From assembly GCA_003490025.1 (NCBI GenBank), contig DNJC01000108.1, forward strand, positions 1 to 5,031: a stretch of 5,031 nucleotides of DNA, in the 5' to 3' direction. Both the position numbers and the translations under genes were made by a program. The notes under the pieces are model-generated. The model saw only the letters and a list, made by a program, of their open reading frames with translations, had not been told where the DNA came from and did no database searches. This stretch comes from Geobacter sp. Its GTDB lineage: Bacteria; Desulfobacterota; Desulfuromonadia; Geobacterales; Geobacteraceae. Of the stretch, positions 1 through 5,031 are shown in pieces (the stretch's first letter is position 1; each line of letters begins with the position of its first letter).

Positions 1-1434
1 GTCCTCGCGCATCCGCTCCACCCCCTGCAGGTACCAGAGCGGGAACGCGCCGGAGTCTCCCCAGGTGTACATCACGGCCCCCTGCGGCAGCGAGCGCAGG
101 GTGTTGGCCGCGTAGTCGAAGGCGATGTAGTTCTCGTGCTGGTCGTTCTCCACATAGTTCAGCGCGCAGACGGTTCCCGGCAGCACGAAGAGAAGCGCAA
201 GCATCGCCAACTGCACCGCCGGCTTCCTCCACAACTCCGAGAGCGCCTTGCCCATCAGGTTAAGCATGTTGAAGAGTGGCGCCAGGAAACGGAACCGACC
301 CGGGCGCAGCTGAGACATGGCGAGAAGGATGTTGGGAGTCTCCTTCAGCACCGTGAAGAGCCCGACCCCTATGAAGACCGCGCTGAGGAGATAGAGCGGG
401 GTGAAGAACTCCTCGGTCAGGAAGATCACTTCGCGCGGCGTGTTGAAGTATCCGGCGATCACCAGCAGGAAAGAGAAGATGCTGATCAGGTAGGCGAGGA
501 CCAGGTGCCTCTTCCTCACCGCGAAAGCGGCCAGACCGATGATGAGGAGCAAAAGCCCCGCCAGGGTGAACTCGTACGGGACGTTGAAGCCGTTCACCTG
601 CGCCCAGAGGAGGCTCCAGTCGCGGGCCGGCTTCTCCATCGGGTATCCCTTCCTGAGCATGTTCCAGAGGAACTGGGTGAGGTTCTTCGAGTCCCCCCAG
701 TTGAGAAGGGGCTTCTGCAGCGCCCTGACGATCAGGTGCAGGTGGATGGCGAAGCCGAGGATGCCGAAGGCCAGGGCGAGGATGAACTCCTTCACCCTCA
801 GGACCACGCGCCGGTCGGCGGAGATCAGAATCCAGGCGTAGGCCGGTATCATCAGCACCATGATCTGGTGGGCCCCGGTCCCGAGCCCGCAGAGGAAGGC
901 CCCCAGGTAGACGTAGCAGGGGCGCTCCTCGCCGGCCAGGTAGCTCTCGCGCCACAGGAGCATGAGGTAGAAGACCACGGCGCAGATGAAGGAGAGAAGC
1001 GGGTACGGCTTGTCGTGGTTCGACTGCAGCCACAGCCTCGCCGTGCAGGCGAAGGTGACGGCGGCGGAGAGGGCGGCGAGCCTGGGAGCCAGTTCCCCGA
1101 GCCTCCCGAGCCACGGCAACTCCTCGTCGCGCAAAAAGTGGAGCGTCAGGAAATAGACGCCGTAGCAGGCGAGAGCGGCGGAAACCGCGGTGGCGATGTT
1201 GACCCTGAAGGCGATACTGCCGAACGGGAGCCAGGTGAACGGCTTCGCGTAGTTGATGAAAAGCGGGTACCCGGGGGAGTGCGCCGCGCCCAGGGACGCC
1301 GTCGCCGTGATGAACTCGCCGCTGTCGAAGAAGGTCACCGACGGGGCGAGTGTCAGCATGTACACGAAGAAGGGGATGCCGAAGGCGAGTATGGCGAACG
1401 GGTCGAGCCTTTTGAAGAGTCCTCTATTGTTCAC
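1..1434 (-). CDS. DUF2723 (TMEM260-like, GT-C type) membrane protein, 3' end missing
   Basis: Open to the left edge; 478 codons are visible, starting with GTG at 1434. The start is supported by an AGGAG seven bases upstream and by near-immediate homology. The protein is strongly hydrophobic, with about nine or ten membrane segments (roughly residues 13-30, 75-100, 115-135, 145-163, 174-200, 215-236, 290-306, 310-330, 345-362, 406-425). Family hallmarks are the first outer loop FFDSGEFITA followed by LGAAHSPGYPLF (residues 35-59), NWGDSKNLTQF (245-255), and YTWGDSGAFPLWYLQG (456-471), where the C-terminal soluble part begins. These match the DUF2723 family, whose animal member TMEM260 is a protein O-mannosyltransferase. 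The acidic DSGE loop fits a GT-C glycosyltransferase. The bacterial donor and acceptor are unknown, so a role in envelope or protein glycosylation is inference. The gene overlaps the stop of the upstream UPF0104 gene by four bases (GTGA), implying translational coupling. Family assignment is firm; substrate is open. Confidence 0.9.
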   Translation of the reverse strand, partial: MNNRGLFKRLDPFAILAFGIPFFVYMLTLAPSVTFFDSGEFITATASLGAAHSPGYPLFINYAKPFTWLPFGSIAFRVNIATAVSAALACYGVYFLTLHFLRDEELPWLGRLGELAPRLAALSAAVTFACTARLWLQSNHDKPYPLLSFICAVVFYLMLLWRESYLAGEERPCYVYLGAFLCGLGTGAHQIMVLMIPAYAWILISADRRVVLRVKEFILALAFGILGFAIHLHLIVRALQKPLLNWGDSKNLTQFLWNMLRKGYPMEKPARDWSLLWAQVNGFNVPYEFTLAGLLLLIIGLAAFAVRKRHLVLAYLISIFSFLLVIAGYFNTPREVIFLTEEFFTPLYLLSAVFIGVGLFTVLKETPNILLAMSQLRPGRFRFLAPLFNMLNLMGKALSELWRKPAVQLAMLALLFVLPGTVCALNYVENDQHENYIAFDYAANTLRSLPQGAVMYTWGDSGAFPLWYLQGVERMRED

Positions 1435-2468
1435 GCGGGGGCTCCTGTTTCGTTATTTTCGCTCAGTTTCTTGAGCGACAGCTTGTCCCGCCAGAGGCAG
1501 TAAAGCCCCGCCACGATCACAGGGAAAAACCCCATGGCGTGCGAGACGATCGCTATGCTGAGCGCCTTTTCGCTCCCGACCTCGAAGGCGGAGAGGGCCG
1601 TGACGCAGGCGAAGTGGTAGGTCCCCATGAAGCCGGGGGCGGCGGGTATCATGACCGCGAAGACCAGGAAGACCATGATGAACATGCTCGCGGTGATCGG
1701 GAGCGTCACCCCGAAGGAACGCAGCACCAGGTCCACGGGCCAGATGGCGGTGGCCCAGACCAGGATGGAGCTTAAGAGCGTGGCGGCCATGCCGGCCGGG
1801 TCGGTCGGGATGCGGATCCCTGAAATGAAGGAGTCCAGAAGCGCCACTACCCGGTCGGCGAGCTTCCCGGAAAAGGGGCGCGCCAGACGCTCCACCAGGG
1901 CCACAGTCGCCCCGGTCCGCTTTTTCAGCAGGGCCAGGAAGGCGAGGACGCAAAGGTAGAGGGCGAAGGTGACGTAGCCGCCGGTGACGAGCCCCGCCTG
2001 GACCAGTTCCATCCCCGGCGGGAGCTTCACCGTGAAGAAGGTGATCAGGAGCACGAACAGGATGGTGAAGCCGTCGCAGAGGCGGTCCACCACCAGGGAG
2101 GCGAATACGGCGGAGGTGGCGATCCCTTCCTTTTGCCCCAGCGAGTAGGCGCGCACGAACTCGCCGAGCCTTGCGGGGAGCAGGTTGTTGGCCATGTAGC
2201 CGATCAGGGTGGAGGGGAACAGGTTGGAGAGCCGCGTCCGCTTGGTGGGAAGGAGAAGAAACTTCCAGCGCACCGCCCGCATGAAGTAACTCACGAAGGT
2301 GAGGACCAGGGCAGGCGCAAGGAAGCGGTAGTCCATCGCGGCGAAGGCGGCCGCCATTTTATCGAAATCGATCTTCCTGAAGAGCAGAAAGAGGAGAAAC
2401 ACGCTGATTGCGATGCCGATCCAGAGCTTTTTATCTGGTTTTTCCTTGAACAAGCTGGCTCCTGTCAT
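1431..2468 (-). CDS. Flippase-like membrane protein, LPG_synthase_TM / UPF0104 family
   Basis: A 345-residue protein, almost entirely membrane-embedded. It matches the family named after the transmembrane (flippase) half of lysylphosphatidylglycerol synthase MprF, but has no attached aminoacyl-transfer domain, as is usual for stand-alone UPF0104 proteins. Visible hallmarks are a short basic N-terminus before the first helix (about 15-30), FMRAVRWKFLL (62-72), YMANNLLPARLGEFVRAYSL (91-110), SLVVDRLCDG (124-133), and a late PAAPGFMGTYHF segment (275-286) before the last helices. Members are thought to move or handle lipids or lipid-linked intermediates; the substrate here cannot be read from sequence. 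I chose ATG at 2468 over an upstream ATG at 2558: the longer form would overlap the 3' end of ribF and add an Arg-rich, shadow-like 30-residue leader. The Shine-Dalgarno is weak (AAGAG, eight bases upstream). It lies 31 bases after ribF and is coupled to the DUF2723 gene by a 4-base overlap, so joint action in envelope glycan or lipid chemistry is plausible but inferred. Confidence 0.88.
   Translation of the reverse strand: MTGASLFKEKPDKKLWIGIAISVFLLFLLFRKIDFDKMAAAFAAMDYRFLAPALVLTFVSYFMRAVRWKFLLLPTKRTRLSNLFPSTLIGYMANNLLPARLGEFVRAYSLGQKEGIATSAVFASLVVDRLCDGFTILFVLLITFFTVKLPPGMELVQAGLVTGGYVTFALYLCVLAFLALLKKRTGATVALVERLARPFSGKLADRVVALLDSFISGIRIPTDPAGMAATLLSSILVWATAIWPVDLVLRSFGVTLPITASMFIMVFLVFAVMIPAAPGFMGTYHFACVTALSAFEVGSEKALSIAIVSHAMGFFPVIVAGLYCLWRDKLSLKKLSENNETGAPA
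1442..1446 (-). promoter_or_regulatory. Ribosome binding site for the DUF2723 gene
   Basis: AGGAG on the minus strand lies seven bases before the GTG start at 1434, inside the last codons of the upstream gene. It decides the start: no ATG lies nearby, and the first internal ATG (codon 26) would remove the first membrane segment. Confidence 0.6.
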
Positions 2469-2499
2469 CGGTTTTGCTCTTGACCTGGAAATGTTGCGT

Positions 2500-3477
2500 C
2501 TATCGCGCGTCCCCGCACTCCTGCCCGCCCCAGTCGCCCGCGCCAACCGGCACGGCATCCTTGAGGATCTCCTTGCAGCGCGCGACGTCGGCGGCTATCG
2601 CCTCTTTCAGGAGGTCGAGAGTGGCAAAACGCCTCTCTTCGCGCAGTCTCTCGATGAAAAAGAGGGTGACCTCGCGTCCGTAGAGGTCGCCGTCGAAATC
2701 GAAGAGGAACACCTCCAGGGAGACCCGGTCGTTGCCGAAGGTCGGGTTAGTCCCGATGTTGCAGGCCCCGTCCAGGAGTCTCTGCCCGAGGCAGACCTTC
2801 ACGGCGTAGACGCCGGCAGCCGGGAGGAGGTCCTTCTCCGTGATGATGTTCGCCGTCGGGAAGCCCAACTGCTGTCCGCGCCGGTGGCCGTGCACGACGG
2901 TCCCGGTGGCGGCGTAGTGGCGTCCCAGGACGTCGACCACCCCCTCCACGTTCCCCTGCAGCACCATGTTCCGTACGGCGGTGCTGCTGTAGACCGTGGC
3001 GCCGTTGGAAATCGGCTGCAGTTCCTCCACGGCGAAACCGAAGCGCCCGCCCAGTTCCTTCAGCAGGGTCGCGTTTCCTTCCCTGCCGCGACCGAAGGCG
3101 TAGTCGTACCCGATCACCAGGCTCTCCAACCCTATCGCGTCCACCAGGACCTTTTGCACGAACTGTGTGGCGGAGATGGCGGCGAACTCCCGGTCGAAGG
3201 GGATCTCGAGCAGGTAGTCGATCCCGGCCGACCCGATGAGCGACTCCTTCTCGCGGCAGGTGGTGATGAGCTTCAGACCGCGCTCGGGGGCCAGCACCTT
3301 GAGGGGGTGCGGCACGAAGGTGATCACCACCGACACGCCCCCCTTTTCCTCGGCCAGCGACCGCACCCGGCGGAAGATCTCGCGGTGCCCAAGATGAACG
3401 CCGTCGAAGTTTCCGATGGTGGCGACGGGGCGCCGCAGTTTTTCCCTTATTTCGGAAACGCTCTTAAAAATGAACAT
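2500..3477 (-). CDS. ribF: Bifunctional riboflavin kinase / FAD synthetase
   Basis: This cytoplasmic 325-residue enzyme phosphorylates riboflavin to FMN and then adenylylates FMN to FAD. The length is normal for the family. The N-terminal nucleotidyltransferase (FAD synthetase) domain shows GNFDGVHLGH (residues 22-31, the HxGH-type nucleotide-binding motif), GYDYAFGRGREGN (123-135) and the YSSTAVR motif (163-169). The C-terminal flavokinase domain shows GHRRGQQLGFPTANI (197-211, with the PTAN Mg-ATP motif), GVYAVKV (222-228), NIGTNPTFG (240-248), and LEVFLFDFDGDLYG (254-267), which carries the likely catalytic glutamate E255. All key residues appear intact, so both activities are expected. 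The ATG at 3477 lies 15 bases after the tatC stop. An AGGA overlapping that stop, 12 bases upstream, can serve as ribosome binding site, so translation may be partly coupled to tatC. No riboflavin-biosynthesis genes and no FMN-riboswitch-like leader are visible, so supply is probably set by the operon promoter. Confidence 0.98.
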   Translation of the reverse strand: MFIFKSVSEIREKLRRPVATIGNFDGVHLGHREIFRRVRSLAEEKGGVSVVITFVPHPLKVLAPERGLKLITTCREKESLIGSAGIDYLLEIPFDREFAAISATQFVQKVLVDAIGLESLVIGYDYAFGRGREGNATLLKELGGRFGFAVEELQPISNGATVYSSTAVRNMVLQGNVEGVVDVLGRHYAATGTVVHGHRRGQQLGFPTANIITEKDLLPAAGVYAVKVCLGQRLLDGACNIGTNPTFGNDRVSLEVFLFDFDGDLYGREVTLFFIERLREERRFATLDLLKEAIAADVARCKEILKDAVPVGAGDWGGQECGDAR

Positions 3478-3492
3478 GCGTGTAGAGAATCC

Positions 3493-4338
3493 TCAGGCCT
3501 CGGCCGGTTCCGCCTCGGCAACGGGAGGCTTTTTCTTGCCGAACAAAAGAGCCACCCAGATGCTTATCTCGTACATGAGATAGAGCGGGATCATGATGAC
3601 GAACATGGTCACCAGGTCCGCGTGGAAGGCGGCGACGATGGAACTCGCCAGGAGCGCGTACTTCCTCTTGGTGGCCAGCATCTTGTAATTGACGATTCCG
3701 AAACGGGACAGGAGCAGCGCAAGGATCGGCAATTCGAAGATCACCCCGAACATCAGGATGAGGCGCAGGCAGAAGTTGATGTACGACGAGATGTTGTACC
3801 AGCTCTGGAGGCCCGCAGCCTCGTAGGAGAGGGAAAAGTTGATGATGACCGGCCAGATGATGACCAGGAAGAACATGGCGCCGACGCAGAAGCTCGCCGA
3901 GGCCGCCGTCACGAACGGCACCACCAGCCGCCTCTCGGTGCGGGTCAGTCCCGGCGCCACGAAGAGCCAGAACTGGTGGAAGAGGACCGGGAGCACGATG
4001 ATGAGGCCGGCCAGCATGGCGATCTTGCACTGGACGAAGAAAGGCTCGAGCGGCGCGCTGTAGTTCAGCATGCGCGGCTTTTCCGCCACCGCGTGGTCCT
4101 CCTCCAGCTTGAACTGCTGGTAGGCCTGCGGGTAGCGCTTCTTCACCTCGCCGTACAGCGTTTTCTTGATGTCGCTCAGGTAGGTCTTGCCGGTCAGCGG
4201 TTTCTCGACGAATTTCAGGAGGTCGTTGGAGAAGTTCCACGCCACCCCCATCCCTATGACGATGGCGATGACGCATACGATGAGCCGCTTCCTGAGCTCC
4301 ACCAGATGCTCCATGAACGGCAGTACCTTTTCTTCCAT
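3493..4338 (-). CDS. tatC: Sec-independent (Tat) protein translocase subunit TatC
   Basis: A 281-residue inner-membrane protein that recognises twin-arginine signal peptides and, with TatA-type partners, exports folded proteins. Landmarks are the cytoplasmic N-terminus MEHLVELRKRLI (residues 9-20, with E14 matching the conserved signal-peptide-binding glutamate), FHQFWLFVAPGLTRTERRLVVP (120-141, with E135 in the first cytoplasmic loop matching E. coli E103), FGVIFELP (197-204, E202), and a final IPLYLMYEIS (250-259). Six membrane segments are expected (about 19-35, 105-125, 140-165, 188-208, 226-240, 242-262), followed by a basic then Ala/Pro/Glu-rich tail. Two features are odd. The first periplasmic loop is about 30 residues longer than in E. 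coli TatC, with a charged stretch at 50-92. The usual TPPD turn before the last helix is replaced by FHAD (238-241), keeping only the aspartate. I chose ATG at 4338 because family similarity begins there; the upstream ATG at 4377 adds 13 unlikely residues. No tatA or tatB is in the window. Confidence 0.95.
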   Translation of the reverse strand: MEEKVLPFMEHLVELRKRLIVCVIAIVIGMGVAWNFSNDLLKFVEKPLTGKTYLSDIKKTLYGEVKKRYPQAYQQFKLEEDHAVAEKPRMLNYSAPLEPFFVQCKIAMLAGLIIVLPVLFHQFWLFVAPGLTRTERRLVVPFVTAASASFCVGAMFFLVIIWPVIINFSLSYEAAGLQSWYNISSYINFCLRLILMFGVIFELPILALLLSRFGIVNYKMLATKRKYALLASSIVAAFHADLVTMFVIMIPLYLMYEISIWVALLFGKKKPPVAEAEPAEA

Positions 4339-4349
4339 AAACCTCACTT

Positions 4350-4354
4350 CTCCT
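4350..4354 (-). promoter_or_regulatory. Ribosome binding site for tatC
   Basis: AGGAG on the minus strand ends 11 bases before the ATG at 4338; a second GAGG sits three bases closer to the minimum distance, just upstream of the ATG. The AGGAG lies downstream of the alternative ATG at 4377, so it supports the shorter TatC. Confidence 0.55.
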
Positions 4355-4383
4355 AATGAATGCCGCGTAGAGCTCAATCAGAT

Positions 4384-4413
4384 TTTATATCACAGCGGCT
4401 AAAGCGAGCGCAA
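4384..4413 (-). promoter_or_regulatory. Possible sigma70-type promoter for the tatC-ribF-UPF0104-DUF2723 unit
   Basis: On the minus strand a TTGCGC (4413-4408, three of six matches to TTGACA) is followed after 18 bases by TATAAA (4389-4384, five of six to TATAAT). It lies in the AT-richer gap between rnr and tatC, in the right orientation, about 45 bases before the tatC ATG. The -10 is good and the -35 weak. The 81-base gap holds no clear terminator hairpin after rnr, so read-through from rnr remains possible. Confidence 0.35.
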
Positions 4414-4419
4414 CAGCTT

Positions 4420-5031
4420 TCAGCGCCGGCGGGGTGCGGGACGCTTCCCCTTGATCGGGACCTTGGCGAAGGCGCCGGGATCCTTGGGAGGCTCGATGGG
4501 GCGCTTTTCGAGGGTCCCGACCAGGGCGAACTCCACCTGTTTGCGCGGCTCGTTCACCGCCGCCACCTTGACCCTCACGCGGTCGGCGATGCGGTACACG
4601 GCGCGGCTTCTCTCCCCCATCAGGGAGTGGCTCTTCTCCATGTGGACGTAGTAGTCGGAGGGGAGCGTCGCCACCGGGATCATCCCCTCGACGAAGAGCT
4701 CGACCAGCTCCACGAAGAGGCCGAACGGCGCCACGCCGGTGATGAAGCCGTCGTACTCCTCGCCGAGCTTGTCCCTCATGAACTGCATCTTCTTGAGATC
4801 CACCATCTCCCGCTCGGCCTCCATGGCGATCCTCTCGCGGCGGCTGGTGTGCAGCCCCGTTTCCGGGAGCCGCGCCTCCAGGCGGTCCTTGTCGACCTGC
4901 TTCATCTTGCCGGCGAGGACCCGCTTCAGGATCCGGTGCACCACCAGGTCCGGGTAGCGGCGGATGGGGGAGGTGAAGTGGGTGTAGGAGGGGGCGGCCA
5001 GGCCGAAGTGGCCGAGGTTCTCGGCGCTGTA
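4420..5031 (-). CDS. rnr: Ribonuclease R, C-terminal part (5' end outside the window)
   Basis: The frame is open to the right edge; the last 203 codons are present, ending with TGA at 4422-4420. RNase R is a cytoplasmic, processive 3'-to-5' exoribonuclease that degrades structured RNA. The fragment opens with the highly conserved end of the RNB catalytic domain, HFGLAAPSYTHFTSPIRRYPDL (residues 8-29 of the fragment), continues through the helical part rich in Arg and Glu, and then has an S1 RNA-binding domain (about 90-171) with GEEYDGFITGVAPFGLFVEL at its start. The tail after S1 is only about 30 residues and ends KGKRPAPRRR, basic as expected but shorter than the long Lys-rich tail of E. 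coli RNase R. RNase II is a less likely alternative, since a basic tail after S1 favours RNase R. It is the first gene in transcription order, separated from tatC by 81 bases, and is probably a separate unit or loosely linked one. Confidence 0.93.
   Translation of the reverse strand, partial: YSAENLGHFGLAAPSYTHFTSPIRRYPDLVVHRILKRVLAGKMKQVDKDRLEARLPETGLHTSRRERIAMEAEREMVDLKKMQFMRDKLGEEYDGFITGVAPFGLFVELVELFVEGMIPVATLPSDYYVHMEKSHSLMGERSRAVYRIADRVRVKVAAVNEPRKQVEFALVGTLEKRPIEPPKDPGAFAKVPIKGKRPAPRRR

Noticed and set aside
260..1114. A 284-codon minus-strand frame inside the DUF2723 gene
   Set aside because: It is an alternative frame of the same strand; its Arg/Pro/His-rich product has no motif, while the other frame encodes a coherent membrane protein without a stop from 1434 to the edge.
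136..1503. A 455-codon plus-strand open frame opposite the DUF2723 gene
   Set aside because: Same antisense shadow effect. The minus strand carries recognisable DUF2723 motifs throughout, and the plus-strand product is low-complexity, charged and unlike any family I know.
2469..2558. N-terminal extension of the UPF0104 protein from an upstream ATG
   Set aside because: It would overlap the last 59 bases of ribF and encode an Arg-rich leader typical of shadow translation; the ATG at 2468 gives a normal family N-terminus.
3464..4276. A 270-codon minus-strand frame overlapping tatC
   Set aside because: Out-of-frame shadow of tatC; the product is Arg/Gly/His-rich and has no recognisable features.
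2413..4356. A 647-codon plus-strand open frame spanning ribF and most of tatC
   Set aside because: It is antisense to two genes with firm family motifs. Its product is dominated by Glu, Asp, His, Arg, Gln and Gly with no domain pattern, as expected from reading GC-rich codons backwards.
4339..4419. A rho-independent terminator after rnr
   Set aside because: I looked for a GC-rich stem followed by a T-run on the minus strand and found only short, imperfect pairings.
1..5031. CRISPR arrays, insertion sequences, tRNA or other RNA genes
   Set aside because: No regularly spaced repeats, transposase-like frames, terminal inverted repeats or tRNA-like folds were seen; almost the whole window is accounted for by five protein genes.

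Overview
The window is a compact block of bacterial genes, all on the minus strand, in GC-rich DNA with densely packed coding and strong G/C preference at third codon positions. Gene content and protein style suggest a Desulfuromonadia/Geobacter-like bacterium. That placement is inference from general resemblance only; no rRNA or other marker gene is present.

In transcription order (right to left) it holds five genes. (1) The 3' end of rnr, encoding RNase R: end of the RNB catalytic domain, an S1 domain and a short basic tail. (2) An 81-nt AT-richer gap with a plausible promoter. (3) tatC, encoding the Tat translocase membrane receptor, with an unusually long first periplasmic loop and an altered third periplasmic turn. 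(4) ribF, encoding bifunctional riboflavin kinase/FAD synthetase. (5) A multi-pass membrane protein of the LPG_synthase_TM / UPF0104 flippase-like family. (6) A large DUF2723 (TMEM260-like, GT-C type) membrane protein, truncated by the left edge of the window. This last gene starts with GTG, overlaps the previous stop by 4 nt, and covers the leftmost 1.43 kb.

Spacings of 15 nt (tatC-ribF), 31 nt (ribF-UPF0104) and a 4-nt overlap (UPF0104-DUF2723), with no terminator-like hairpin between them, support a single transcription unit of at least four genes. The unit mixes housekeeping flavin cofactor synthesis with envelope functions: export of folded proteins, a lipid/flippase-like membrane protein and a putative glycosyltransferase. 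The closest functional link is between the last two genes, which are translationally coupled and may act together in envelope glycan or lipid-linked sugar chemistry. TatC and RibF could be connected through export of folded cofactor-bearing proteins, but nothing in the sequence proves it.

I found no mobile elements, CRISPR arrays, RNA genes or substantial repeats. Very long plus-strand open frames (up to 647 codons) are antisense shadows of these genes. I see no convincing evidence of a wholly new system; the points most worth a second look are the variant TatC and the coupled UPF0104/DUF2723 pair.
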